From Phlebopus portentosus (taxonomy: Eukaryota; Basidiomycota; Agaricomycetes; Boletales; Boletinellaceae): DNA of 64,000 bases. A model generated the notes under the pieces. That model was not told where the DNA came from. It searched no databases and worked only from the letters and a program-made list of their open reading frames with translations. A program made the position numbers and the translations under genes. Below are positions 1-11,712 of the stretch, in pieces. The stretch is from positions 930,001 to 994,000 of the forward strand of contig JAYXKI010000017.1 of the NCBI GenBank assembly GCA_037892935.1, given 5' to 3'. The number at the start of each line of letters is the position of its first letter. Position 1 is the stretch's first letter.

Positions 1-385
1 CTGCACATCGGTCTCACTTCGGAACAGAAGGACGAGCCTGTCGGTCTGACCTGCAACACATTGCCCAAATCCGGTGGATTCTGGTAAGCGATAATCAGTT
101 TCCCCCGGTCGGAATACTTCTTGTTTCAGTACTCATGATTTTTCATTCCGCAGTACTTTGAAGCCTCTGTGCTGTGACGAGAGCTTCCGTAAGAGTTTCA
201 TTGCCATCGCTGGCTCTGTCACCATGGTAAACCGATCTCTAATACCACTTTATTCACCCGAACAGAATCCGGGATCATCGCAATTGGGTGCAGCGCGGTC
301 AGTGCCTGAAAATGATGAAGCGAGGCTGAAGCCCGTGGAGTATCTACTCAAATCCATAGCACACCTTCTATTCGAGACGTCCTGA
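1..385 (+). CDS. Hydrophobin, class I-like, 3' part (cut by window start)
   Basis: Small secreted amphipathic proteins that coat aerial hyphae and fruit bodies. The first exon in view (1-83) reads EPVGLTC and then ends in TG; a 70-nt intron (84-153, GTAAGC..CGCAG) follows, and splicing rebuilds a Cys codon. The joined protein has VGLTC, nine residues, Cys, five residues (TLKPL), then CC, which is the hydrophobin C4..C5-X5-C6C7 pattern. After CC comes DESFRKSFIAIAGSVTM. Where the eighth cysteine normally sits there is Ser (TCT, 215-217). The frame stays open to 385, longer than the usual 2-13 residue tail; a possible phase-0 donor ATG|GTAAAC at 227 would shorten it. The signal peptide and first three cysteines lie outside the window. 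Family call fairly sure; the 3' end is uncertain. Confidence 0.65.
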
Positions 386-866
386 TCATTCGTTCTTCAA
401 AGTTTTGATAGACATTTACCACGTACCAGTCTTGTGTTTTTGTGTTCTCCGGTTGTCTCCAAGTGTCATCTGTACCCTCCTTTTTCGGGACATTCTTTAA
501 TTTCTTGAGGCTGAGAACATCCGTTCGAATTCCTCTTGGACCATGTAAATATCTTTGTAAGCAGTGAAAATCATCTGTAACGAGCGCTCTACGTTTCATT
601 CGGCGACCCAGAACCAGATTGTCACATAGTATAGCCTAGCTTATAGCCTTTCCGAAAGGGACGGCTTCGTAAGTCATTGATTACCTAATGCAAGAAACTA
701 TCGAGGTCCTGGCCTGGCACGCAAGGGAAAATAAAATAGGAAGATGGTTGTGCGAGTATATAAAAAACCTATATCGCAAATCCAAAGAGCGGATATGCAG
801 TATGCATGATACAACCAGGATAGAAACGGATTCACTCATCTAAAATGAATAACTCCTGTCCCGAGC
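386..866. other. Intergenic, no gene seen
   Basis: No frame here has family motifs. It would hold the 3' untranslated regions of the convergent hydrophobin and acetyltransferase genes. Confidence 0.5.
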
Positions 867-1771
867 TCATGAATTCGCCTCTACGTATAGATCATCGTCC
901 GAACTCGAATCAATCGTCTGCCCTTCATCTTTCGGCGGAACCGGCGGAGCCACAGGTTGCCGGACCATGCATGGCAACACGATGTGTTCACCGGCAAACG
1001 TAAAATCAATCGAGTCGACCTTTACGAAACCATGTTTCTGGTATAACCGGACGCCCGCTGTCGAAGACTCGAGCATCATAGGTATGCCGTGCGCATCAGA
1101 TATAGAAACGCAATGCGCAAGGAGAGCTGAGCCTATACCGCGTCCCTGAAAAGCTGGGTGCACATGGAAGAGGTTCCTGGACCGACATACAGAAGAAGGA
1201 TCAGTCAGCAGAAATCGCAGACGAAAACGTTGCAGGAAACACACAAATAGAAATATCGACGGTCCTTATCGATCCTATCCTTAGCAGCGTACCGCTCCTT
1301 CTTAAATACCGCTAAACAGCGGGTATCCGTCCCATCGCTATCCTTCCAAAGCTTATCTCGCACGTTGTTTATCGTAGGATATACAATGTCGTCCAAAACG
1401 CGTTCCTTCCACTTCCTACTCTTACGAAACCTCTCGATGATCTCCTTCGGCGGCGTCATCTTCGCTACCCCAGCAACAATTTCTTGCCCATTTTCGTCTT
1501 TCGCGAACGCTACGGAAATCATGGAGCCATCTCTTAGGTTAGTCGCGCATTCGCGAATTGTCGAAGTGTAGTCTGGCCAGTGCCGTGGATGCACACCAGC
1601 TTGCACCAACGGCGCACGGAATGGGTTCAACAAACGCGCTAGGGTTTCATAAGGAGGAAATGCCCCAGAAAAGGCGAGGAGCTCGCAAATCGCGATCCCA
1701 GGTAGGTCATCGTTCGTTGCAGGAGCGATCCTTACTTCGGGACGCTGCGACGTGTTCGGCGACTCAGCCAT
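867..1771 (-). CDS. GNAT-family N-acetyltransferase
   Basis: Transfers acetyl from acetyl-CoA to an amine; substrate unknown. Two exons: 1771-1245 and 1176-867, with a 68-nt intron (1244-1177) starting GTGTGT and ending TCCAG, with a CTGAC branch-like site. Splicing joins YFYLNLFHVHPAFQGRG, the conserved strand 4 plus the acetyl-CoA pyrophosphate loop (Q-G-R-G-I-G), followed by SALLAHC; a later LYQKHGFVKV matches the C-terminal GNAT block. Total 278 aa. The ATG at 1771 (MAESPNTS) is chosen because it precedes the N-terminal RIAPATNDDLPGIA segment; the frame continues upstream without ATG. The C-terminus is acidic and probably disordered. Fungal members of this shape are often annotated simply as GNAT domain proteins. 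Confidence 0.85.
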
Positions 1772-2308
1772 CTTCACTCTGTGCCGGTTTCTTAAGTAGC
1801 TTGGTCTATAATACAGAGAAAAAGGCGGACATACATTCAACTTTTTCTTGAGTTACGCTTGGACGAAATGGTAAGGGGCAAAGGAACTACATCACGGTCG
1901 CAATGTGACCGTGAACTGAGTCAAGGGCGATTTTTATCCGGCCCCGTCGCAGCGCACGAAGGCAGTGTTCGATTAACGACACATCGCATCATATCACCCT
2001 AATCATCAAGCCGCATGAACAGAATCTTGATGTTCGAATGATGAAGCAGATAGAAAGTAAATGCTAAAAAAATAGCGAAATAAAATAATGAGATTATTCC
2101 CACGGTCCTCAGACGATTAGAATTCGAACAGGCCTGTGGCCCTGATCGCTACCGGGTTTGTAGTTTGTGATTTCACTCCCGCAACTCTCCGGGTAAACAC
2201 CAGGTTCCCCAAGCAAGAACTAGAAAGATGGCAGAGCTATACTTCCAAGGCTAAGATTATTCAGAAGTCACCGAACATTGTATATTACTTCTCCAACCAA
2301 GAATCATC
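1772..2308. other. Intergenic, promoter of the acetyltransferase gene
   Basis: No coding signal. The 5' flank of the acetyltransferase gene and the 3' flank of the WD40 gene meet here. Confidence 0.5.
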
Positions 2309-3800
2309 CTAATACATCCTAGCAACTCCCTCATCCCCAGCAAGCCATATGGCGCCTCTAGAATCGACTGTCAGAGCTCGTGTTGGCTCGCAATCCCCTC
2401 CACATGCGAGCTCAGCACGAACTTCAGGTCCGTGAGGTCGGATACTTGCAACGAAGGGCAGACCATCGGACGTGGCTATAGCTAGGTCGGGGTCTCCCAG
2501 ATGTTCCTCTGCTGATCCAACATTTCGCGTCCCGACGAAACCAAGACCCTCTATACTGGCTGAGTTCCTTTGAAAGGCGCATAGTGGAGCGTTGAGTTGC
2601 CTGGTGTCGAACGCGGTGACAACGCCGGAAGAGGAGCCCGTCGCAACTAGGGATGAACTAGAGTCAAACGCAATCGATGTGAGCGGTCCGTGTCGCTCGT
2701 AGTTTTGAATCGACGATGAATGGAAAACGGAATCCTTGGTCCCAAGATCAATGCACTCGAAATCACCGTTCTGCAACGCGAGGAATACGTGCTTGTCTGC
2801 CGTCCCAACTTCGCGCGGGTCCAACTCAGGGTTTGAAGCGGAATTAGGAGATGGTGACGACGAGGTGTACATACTCTGCCCAAGCGATAGTGCGTTGATC
2901 GCGCTGTACTTCTGCGAGCCCATGACTTTGATCTGTTTCCCACCAGAAACGTCCCAAAGCCGAAGCGTACCATCGCGCGCAGCTGACAAGACGTTCCTTC
3001 CGCGCTCTATAATAGCTACACTAGTAATAGGACGAATATGGCCCTTGAAGGATCGCACAGGTCTCGGAGGTGAAGATAGACTCGGGTCGGCATCGAGGAC
3101 GTGCAGCATAAAGTCCGCGCCTGCCGAAAGCAACACCCGCGAAGAAGGGAAATACGACAAGGCTTCAACAGCCGTCCCGCTGAGGTGTGGCGTGTACGTC
3201 AGCGGAACCGCTGGCCGTCCATCAGATTCCCCCGAGCCTTGCGCAAAGGGAAGCGGAAGACGTCGTATTGATCCATTCTCATACCCTAGTGCGATTTGAG
3301 ACAGATCAGGAGCAACGGTAATAGTGTTGATTTGTTTGGACTGCTCGTCCTAAGGTCAAAATAAAGATCAATGCATTCCGAGGGCTGTGTTTCCGACCTT
3401 TAGCTTGTCTTCAGAGTCTCGAACGACATATCTAGGTACACGAATGGTTGTAGGGGGTATTGAGAGCGTCTCACAGGATGCAATGTAATTTCCCTAGGCA
3501 TTGCGAATTAGTAACTCTTCTAAACCCATTCGTTCAAATGCATACCCTATCGCCCCTCTCAAGATGCACACCATCTCTACTGACCAGCTCGACAGTCCTC
3601 GTTCCAGATTGCTCGCCTTGTCGCTCTCCAAGCCCTACGCGTACTTTGCCATGGACAGATTGCGAGCCCGTCTTGTAGCAAGACAACCAAATATCCTCAG
3701 CAACTACGGTGCCATCGCGGACATCAGAAATGACACTTTGGAAATCGTGTTGAACATTTGCAATTGGAAGAATCATTGTATTCGACGAGTCGGTGGCCAT
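2309..3800 (-). CDS. RPN14: WD40 proteasome assembly chaperone, Rpn14/PAAF1-like
   Basis: Rpn14/PAAF1 binds Rpt ATPase subunits during assembly of the 19S regulatory particle. Three exons: 3800-3546, 3493-3398, 3349-2309; introns of 52 nt (GTATGC..CTAG) and 48 nt (GTCGGA..TTAG; the donor is weak). Total 463 aa. The N-terminus has DIWLSCYKTGSQSVHGKV, the pre-propeller segment typical of PAAF1 (W-S-C-x-x-G-x-x-S-V-H-G-K). WD repeats follow: KQINTITVAPDLSQIALGYENGSI, then VLLSAGADFMLHVLDA, SFKGHIRPITSVAII..DGTLRLWDV, HGPLTSIAFDSSSSLVATGSS, and a degenerate final blade. Human PAAF1 is about 390 aa, so this is somewhat long, mainly in linkers. An alternative is another WD40 protein, but the N-terminal motif argues for this one. 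Confidence 0.78.
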
Positions 3801-4188
3801 GCTTTGAGTATTTTCCAGCCTCGACTATTACGTGGATGATGAAGGATAGAACTTCTGGATGACGCATAATATAGCCATTGTTCCCACGATTACAAAATAC
3901 TATTTGGCTTTCTAATGAATACTATGTAGTACACTGTCACCCTAGTCCTCAACATGGCCGGGACTTTCTCTCTATATATATTTTTTTTGACTTCTTACCA
4001 CTGCAGAAAACCACAGCAAACAACGTCCGTGAGAAGTTGCTGAAATTCACGAGGAAACTAGAAACACAATACTTGCTTCACTAGCGACACGTAAATCTGT
4101 AAATATCCACACGACCATATCAATTTGGGTATACAGACTCCTCCCAGAACGCAGGAGGAATCAAAACCTAGTCCAAGTCAAAGAACAG
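3801..4188. other. Intergenic, promoter of the WD40 gene
   Basis: AT-rich, with a run of eight T around 3983. No gene. Confidence 0.5.
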
Positions 4189-5691
4189 TCAGAGCTGCAG
4201 CGCTGGGAGTGTACGTACCCTGCGTGACAGAATGAGGTTGGCCCTCAGGTCGTTATATGCCTTGTTTGCTTCATGAAGGGGCAATTTATCGACAATGGGT
4301 CTTACAATTCCCTGGTTAAAGGCATCAATACTCGGAGGGGAGCATATATCATTTGAGATACTCACCTTCGAGGCAAGGTCCAGTACTTCGATCAAATCTT
4401 CTTTAACTCCGTAGGCAGAATAGCGGACTAGACACGGATAAGTCAAGTTCCACACATTTGTGAAGAAAATTTTACCTTGAAGGCCCATAACGATCCCAGC
4501 GAGTGCATTTGTAACGAGATTATGGTCACTGGCGCCGATCTAGGACTCTATATGAGGCCACATGTGTTTCAAAGACAGAAATGAAGACGGCGTACAATTA
4601 CGATCCTTCCTCTCTTCTGTAGAGCAGAATTGAGGAAATTTCCTCCTACCGCCGATACCTCCTTCTGAAATGCTAGTAGACGTTAGACAAAGAAACGAAA
4701 AATGGACGGAGTACATACTCGTGTCGCTGCTGACGAAATCAATTGCACAGTCGACTTGAAAGCCTTTTGCAAGGACCGCATCAAGCTCGACCAAATCAAA
4801 TGCATTACGTGCGCCGAAACGGAGCGCAAGTTCACGACTGCTTGGGCGGATGTCGACTGCGTAAACTTCTGCTCCGAGATATACGGCAAGCTGGACTGCA
4901 AGTAGACCGAGCCCTCCGATTCCGGTGATCAGCACACGTTCGCCTTTCTTGATCTTTTCAGACAAAGGTGAATCTTGAGCGTCGCGTATGGAAAGAAGCG
5001 AAAGATATGTTACCTCTGCTGTTGTCTTGAGTGCACTCCAGACAGTTATTCCTGCATCGGCCATCACTGCTGCATGTTCCGGTGGTACGTTCTCGGGCTA
5101 TAGTAAATGGCGGATAAGCGATGCAGACGAAGGCGCGTCGAGCATCTAGCAACTTACGACCGGGACTAGCACATCCGCATCAACTACGGCATATTCTGCG
5201 TGACCTCCATTTCCACCCAATCCAAAAGATGGAATGGCGAAGAACTCTTCAAGGGCACTTTCTCCGGGAGTTATCTTTATTCCCTTTCGTCGAGCAAGAC
5301 AGGCAACGCAGCCTCCAAGGCTGAGTACCGCGTAACGTTTGTTCTTCTGGACAGTGTAAACATCTTTACCAAATCTGCGAAAATTTACATGTCAGTCGAG
5401 GTTCTTGCTTTTTAATTCGAACACGCGACGCACTCAACCGCGATGCCTGTGGCTTCGTGTCCCATAATGTATGTACGGCTATCACTAGGTGCCGTGCTCA
5501 ACAAGAAGACCTGCAGGACAATATAGTCAACCATGATACATCCGGAGAATCGCACTAAAACGCACATCCGTATGACAGACTCCCGAAGCTTGAATCTTGA
5601 GAAGGACCTGCTTTGGACCTGGTTTCGGTATCTCAAAGTGGTTGTCGATCTTCAAAGAAGGGTTTCCCGGAACGTAGACAGCAGCCTGCAT
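4189..5691 (-). CDS. Zinc-type alcohol dehydrogenase (MDR family)
   Basis: NAD(P)-dependent oxidoreductase with a GroES-like domain then a Rossmann fold. About nine exons. Start ATG 5691 (MQAAVYVPGNPSLK). Exon 1 carries SGVCHTD (catalytic Zn cysteine), exon 2 GHEATGIAVE (catalytic His), exon 3 GLGGNGGHAEYAVV. The fold continues with GITVWSALK, GERVLITGIGGLGLLAVQLA (dinucleotide-binding G-x-G-x-x-G), AVDIRPSSRELALRFGA, QKRGRIVIV, and a C-terminal IVRPIVDKLPLHEANKAYN. The four-cysteine structural zinc lobe is not evident: only CVAC is seen where C-x2-C-x2-C-x7-C is usual. The junction near 5013 is uncertain: either the frame reads through, or an intron ends in GAAAAG. Substrate cannot be told from sequence. 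Confidence 0.85.
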
Positions 5692-7452
5692 TGTTGAAGA
5701 GAATTTGAAAGAGAAGAAGTTGTTACTAAGGTAGATTCAAGGAAGTAATTAATGCTTTGTGCTGAACTTCGCAAAGGATATCTGCGTCTCTTATATGCGC
5801 TTCGCAACCCTTGGTAACGGAATCCTCAAATCTCCTGAAAACATGTTACAGTCAGAAATACGGAGAACACCACAAGAACGTATCGCTCACGGGGATGAAG
5901 AAACGCGCGACATGCGTTTCAGCACACACTACGTCGGCGCCGGTCCACTTCAAAGAAAAATCAGGCCTTGGACAAATTCGCCAGTTGTGGCATAGGGTCA
6001 CACAAATTCAAATGGCAAACAGGCAGCACCTTATACTTAACTCAGCGGAAGCTTTTGAGAATGTAGGCTCGGCTTTTCTATACCAGCGATTCTAGGACAC
6101 CACTGATGAGCGTAGGCGGGATAGAGCGGAGTCGCAGAACTCGGGGAGCATAGCAAAATCGGGACGCAGCTGTGTCCTAGACATCTAACAGCGCGTAGCT
6201 AGGACATATGCAGCGGTATGAGAATTTGAATCTATGGATCCTAGCCAACGATATGCAAAGACGAGAACACGAACTGAAAAGAAATCGAGAAGTAAACACG
6301 CAAACTGGGCGGAAGTCATGACTCGTGCAACTTTGCACGTGCTCTATAGTTTCTTCTCTAGATCTGGCTTGCTTTGGATATCATTCTTGTGGAGAAACAG
6401 TTGCAGAAAATCAAATCAGGGAGATCAAAGCGAGCCATAGAATACGAGTCTGAGGAGCCTTGCGGGGATTTCACGGAGCTCATGGTTTATGTGTATTCCT
6501 TTTAGACTTAAAATATTACTTGATTACTGCTGTATTTACCATTGCAAGGCTCCATGTGAAAGAAACATTCGCAGAGGGTGAAAATATCTCTCATCAATAC
6601 GCTTCAGGAGGGACTTTGTCATCCAAAAACATTACCGTTGAAGTATGCCAAAGCAGTCTGACAACAGACAGTTCATACTGACATGCATTAAAAAATGGAT
6701 ATACGTGCCTGCGTTATTTCTGTATCACTACAGTAATATCGATATCTACATGACATACATATATAACGCGAGCGAACCCGCCCCTTGTGCGGCGAAAGAA
6801 CTGGAGTCCAGGAGTCCAAAGCAGGACAGACACAAATGAACATCTTGACACGATACGATCAACATCGGAAAGCGGAAGGAGAAAGAAGTATATCTCTCAA
6901 AATAGAGAGAGTAAACATCAGTATACGCCAAAAGAGATAAATCATGTCACTTTACATAGTAACAGCTAATCAGTCTTAGAGCAAGAAGATGGTGAAGGGG
7001 TAAAGAAGTGACTTTACACCATATAAAGGCCTGTAACGAGTACGCATGGGTAAATGAGGGAATAGAGGGAGATCGAGGAGTTATAGGAGGGAGTTGGATT
7101 ACGAGGTTCTCATGCCACGAATAGAGCGACGAGACAATAGTACAGTACGTAAATAACCTCAAGCCGAAAAACATAAGAAAAAGGCTAACAGCAGAGAGAC
7201 AAGTTGTGTTATACGATATTGATGACCTCTGGTAATGACGAACGGAACAGAAGAAGGAAGGAAAACGCATCTTTAATTGGATTTCGTGACATATCAGGAC
7301 CAAAAAAAAAAAAACAAAAAAAACGAAGTGCAGTGTACAATCACAACGAAAAGAGAGCAGAAACCAGAGAAGAGCGAACGGAAAAGAATAGTTATCCATC
7401 GTAATAAAGCATGTCGTCAAGGCAAGTAGCAACGATCTGAGGCGGTGAGTTA
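5692..7452. other. Gene-poor stretch of 1.76 kb
   Basis: Contains only short unconnected frames. The right part (about 6950-7450) is purine-rich on the plus strand with an A run at 7300-7325 and is probably the 3' flank of the minus-strand gene that ends at 7453. I see no domain, RNA or repeat. Confidence 0.4.
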
Positions 7453-9327
7453 CTAGGCCTTCCCCGATCCGACAGGCATAAGCGCTTCGAGACGCTCCTC
7501 GAGTCCGCGGCCAAGTCCCTCACGTTCCCACTCGCCACCCAGATCATCTCCAACTCCTCCGGCAGTTGGTTCCTTAACGTCTATCGCAGCTCCACTATGT
7601 ACATGTCCTGGTCCGAACAGACCATCCAGAACAAGGGAATTACGTGCGCTGTTCGCCAGGCTTACGCTCCGACTACCTCCCCCACCATAGGCCGAACCTA
7701 AGGGGGAACCACCCGTAACTGCTCCTACGGACAGAGAGACACCAGGTATATGCGGTGGCGGTTGATCAGTGGCTGGAGAAGTCAGGCTGCTAAGCGGGAG
7801 AGTTGAGACGGGCGTAGAGTTGAGAATATCATTGTATGAAAGGAAGGAGAGGCGTTTGTGCGCATTTTGCGACGGGGATGGAGGATGAGATACCTGCGGC
7901 CGAGCCCGAGGGAAAGCAATGTCAGCAGATGGAGAAGTAGCGAAGGACATCGTTGCCGTAGGAGTAGAGGGCGAAGTCGGAAGAGAATGTGGCGGATGCT
8001 CAAGGGTAGTTGTCTTGGGCGAGCTAGGTGCACTTTCATAATGTGTCGATCCCCCAATGCTAGATGGTGTGCTTGCACCGTTTCGTTGCTGCTGCGGAGT
8101 TGATGTGGGGCTTGCTTCTTTCTCGCTAGTTGGAGAGAAACCGCCTGGCATTGTTCGCCCTCCAGAGAAGCTCGTGGATATTGGGGGAGGTGACATCCTT
8201 GGCGAACCGGAGTGGGATGGAATATGCGGAGGGCTTGCACCTCCGCGACCGGCTCCCGATGACACGGAAGATGGAGACAAAGGTACGGATACAATCGTGC
8301 TTTGCACAGGACTGGGCAAATTAAGTAGCATACTTGTTCGGCCTCCTCTGCCCGCCCCCGCACTTGCACTCGGGCTGGGACTTCTGCTTCCGCGACCAAC
8401 TGGACTGCCTAATGTGCTCGCGGCGCAACTCGAAGCAGGAGCTTCAACCGCGACCGTCTGCTCTTCCAGCTCATCAGTTGACGTTAAAAGCGCAGCCGCA
8501 CTGTCTAGCACAGACGGAACACTAGAGTCTATGGGCTCTGTCGTCTTAGATCGAGGAGTGCGATGAGGATGAGTCGGATGCGCATGGGTGAGCATATGAG
8601 GAGGAGGCTCAATATCGCGTTCAAAAATCGCAGAAGATGACGAGTGCCTAAAAATGATCATCAGCACTTTGCGACATTAATACATTAAGCCAGAAAAATC
8701 AAGAAAGGAAATAATGGGGCGCCACGTCCTCAATATCATCTCTACAGGCTCCCGCGCGCCACAAAGCAGCGACACAGTAACCGGATAATGCGATAAAAAT
8801 ATTACACAAGCAACTTGCAATAAAGCAAGATACCTGCACCACGCGCAGGGTGGATGCCATGGACTAAACCGGCCCATCGAAGCACCAATGCGTAGGAGAT
8901 GCGGTATAATGAAAACTGACAGGATACTCACACAGACGTTGGGGATGATGGGATAGAAGTAGGTGAGCGCGATCCAATACGATGTTGTTGGGCTGATGCA
9001 GAAGAAAGTGTTTGCAGGTGTCCAAGTCGTCCAGACCTATCCGTGGATGCAGATACAGTTCTTTCCTTCATCGGAGGTGCTGCGTTGTGGTTAGAAATGA
9101 CGTGTCGGAGATCGATGGCCTGCACAGTGGGCGGCGAGGAGCCCGTGGATAATGGCGATGCAGGCGATGTCGTCTTCGAGGTCGGTTGGGTCTGTAACTG
9201 TGCTGGAAGGCTAGCGGGACGCACTGAAGCGGTCGCAGAAGCAACTAGAAGAAGAGAACGGATCAGCAACAAGGGGCGAGCTATGCAGATGCACAACGGG
9301 CTCACCTTGCACGACGTCGGAAGACAT
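7453..9327 (-). CDS. Ser/Pro-rich low-complexity protein, unrecognised
   Basis: Three exons: 9327-9306, 9244-8932, 8647-7453; introns of 61 nt and 284 nt, all GT..AG. Total 509 aa; start ATG at 9327 (MSSDVVQV). Most of the protein is disordered, with many SP and TP pairs that could be sites for proline-directed kinases. Two blocks look ordered and are the likely functional core: HKRLSFLSYNDILNSTP (about residue 370) and a charged C-terminal helix GGEWEREGLGRGLEERLEAL. I do not recognise a family; the architecture resembles fungal orphan scaffold proteins. The 284-nt second intron is long for this window. Confidence 0.7.
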
Positions 9328-10020
9328 ACAGTCAAGTGGTCGTCAACGTCGTGAACAGCGTCGAGCAAGCAGATACGGGGATGTCGTAGAAAGGCAGAGG
9401 TGACCGTTGTGGAGTGAAAACCAAGTAAAGGGGAAGGTTTGTTTCAACAGCCAGATGTGATGCGATGATAACGTAATCGTAGTCCGCTTAGCTAATGCAT
9501 ACCGTTCAAGTTTCAAAATAGGCACAACGACCGTTTCCGCCGGCAGTTTCGGTTCCTGGAGACACAAATGTTCACAGTAAATAATTGAAAGAGGCTACGC
9601 GTTGCGTGGTAGGATCGATAATATCCAGCACCTCGCTTCTCGAAAGTGGTGCGTTTTCAATGAAATTGCACAAAAACTTTATCATCATTCCCTTTTTTTT
9701 TCTTCTTTTTAAATATATTTTATACATAAGTATCTCTTTGGAGCACCTATCATCTTCCCAGATGCATCCGTTGCAGACGTGTCGAGCAAGCTGAATTTAT
9801 TTCTCTCGTCGTACTTCCTTGAAGTCCAGCACTTCGCGATCTATCCTGTCTTCGTATGAGTTCAGTATATCTCCTTCCTCTTTTGACTTCCGTGGCTCTC
9901 GGAGTCAACAAACCTTTCTTTACTTGATTGCATCCTGATTACTTGATCTGACACCAGATATTGCAAGGCCACTGAGTTCTGAGGTCGGTGAATCCGATCG
10001 AACACTGGAACCATCATTCG
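9328..10020. other. Intergenic
   Basis: Promoter side of the Ser/Pro-rich gene, then a T-rich tract near 9690-9720. No gene seen. Confidence 0.45.
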
Positions 10021-11712
10021 TCAAAAATGATGTTTTGAACTTCCTGATGCATCCGAAGAAAATGTAGTTTGCTTGCTGATCTCGAATCCAGCGTCGGAAC
10101 TTGACTGTTGGAAATGGAGCATCCGTCGAAGGGGACGGAGGCCGACTAGATACCGGGGTACCAGAGGTCCCGCTGACAATCCTTGGGTGCCTCGATGCTC
10201 TTGTTGTTCCCTCAGTTTCAATTTCTTCTGATCTCTCGCCTTGCGAGCATTTAGACGTTTGTCCCTATCTACAATATCTGCAACTTTCACCTTCACATCA
10301 CGTTTGCCAGTGCCGAAATCCTCTGCGGTCAGGTTCCGAGTAGTAGGAGCTGTTCTAAACCACTAAATTTCATGCCGAACATGAGCTATGAATAACAGTA
10401 GAGGTAATTGGTCAAACTCACTGGATATCTCAGTGCATCTTTAGCGTTCGGCCAGAGCTCTGCCTTTTTCGGAGAAGCTCGCTTGCGAGTTGTCAGCCTA
10501 AGACAGAAAAATATAGTATAGTCGACTTTATTGCTGATGACTCGGAAAAGTGACGATTGAGACTCACCTTCCTTTGAAATATGCGCATAGAACTCATCGA
10601 CATTATCACGGTCCTCCGTAGTACATAGTATCATCATAGCCGAGTGGAAGTATGTATCCGAATATGCGTTTGGGTAACTTCTAATCATCAATGAATCCAA
10701 AACCAAAAGAGTGTTCACCGGATAATATTTCCACTATTATCGCACTGCGCGGTGTCGAATATTGCGATGTAAATTGCATAGATCGGAAATAAGTGAGTAT
10801 GAATTATGGAAATTGACATCATACCCCACGGGGTACATATCAGCCTTCACTGTTATTCTGTCCACCTAAAAATTCTCTGGAGCACAGTAGCCAATTGACA
10901 CGTCTTGAATAGACGGTGCAGTCCCGTCAGGTCCAACGGTTTTCTGAACTGATAGCCCGTCGGAGATGCTATCCACAAATTACTTGCAGGCCGAAATCGG
11001 CTAGTATTGCCTTCAGAGGAAAACTTTTCGTTCTTAGTAGGACATTCTCGGGTCTTTTATACCGATGTGTAAGCACAGGCGTTCGACTCGATACCCTTGG
11101 ATACGACTCGCCTAATATCTCTATGCATGATTAGTTTACTGTGCGGAAAGTCAAGCCCTTTCAACATATCCCTTGAATTGATGGTCAGAGAGCATCGAAA
11201 GACCACGGGAAGCCTCCTACATTATGACAACACTTGCATCAGATTCGGAAAACTTCCCCAATTCTTCCAGACGAGAATAGACGTTTCCTCCTGCGGCAAA
11301 TGCAAAGACGAAGGTCGTGCGACTCGTGTTTGGATCGCAATACTCTCCCAGAAACTCTATCTATTGTGCTTTAGTTTACGAACAGGCACCAACAACTATA
11401 GAATACCTACGATTTTCTCATGACCTCCCTTTTCGTGACGACCCTTTTCTTGACTTATTAGCTTTTGCAAGCCCTCATTAATCCTGCGCCCGTGAGTAAT
11501 TACAGTATCATCCGGCCTGTTGAGCGCCTTGAGAGCAACTGATTTTTCTTCTTTTTGATCAATTCCTTTCTATAAATGATGGAGCATCGAAAACTTCGAA
11601 TAAATAGAGGAGAACAATTATAACTCGCATAGATATCTCCATATCCGCCTTTTTCAAGGTACCTGAGATGTTCGTATGGTTCAACTACTTTACCTTTCTT
11701 TGTCTTGTCCAT
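10021..11712 (-). pseudogene. Decayed protein kinase, paralogue of the two kinases at 21-25 kb
   Basis: Kinase subdomains are readable in order on the minus strand. They are the start at 11712, a glycine loop EKGGYGDIYA, VALKAL, FVFAFAAGGNVYSRL, HRDIRPENVLL, ILADFGL, CAPENF, VKADMYPVG, VEILSGEHSF and WPNAKDALRYP. A 113-aa tail starting WFRTAP occupies the last exon, 10362-10021. The nine-exon plan matches the two intact relatives. Defects are an in-frame TAG after CAPENF (10868-10866), a second TAG at 10683-10681, a frame change between YILPLGYDDTMYY and NVDEFYAHIS, and another frame mismatch at the junction into LTTRKR. The catalytic K, HRD and DFG are all kept, and the long tail is still open, so decay looks recent. 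A stop-tolerant or misassembled functional gene is a less likely alternative. Confidence 0.72.

Noticed and set aside
6947..7432. 161-codon minus frame with hydrophobic Phe/Leu runs
   Set aside because: It arises from A-rich plus-strand sequence just downstream of the Ser/Pro-rich gene; it fits a 3' flank better than a membrane protein.
7782..8566. Long frames in other phases across the Ser/Pro-rich gene
   Set aside because: Shadows of GC-rich, low-complexity coding sequence; the chosen frame alone connects by splicing to upstream exons and an ATG.
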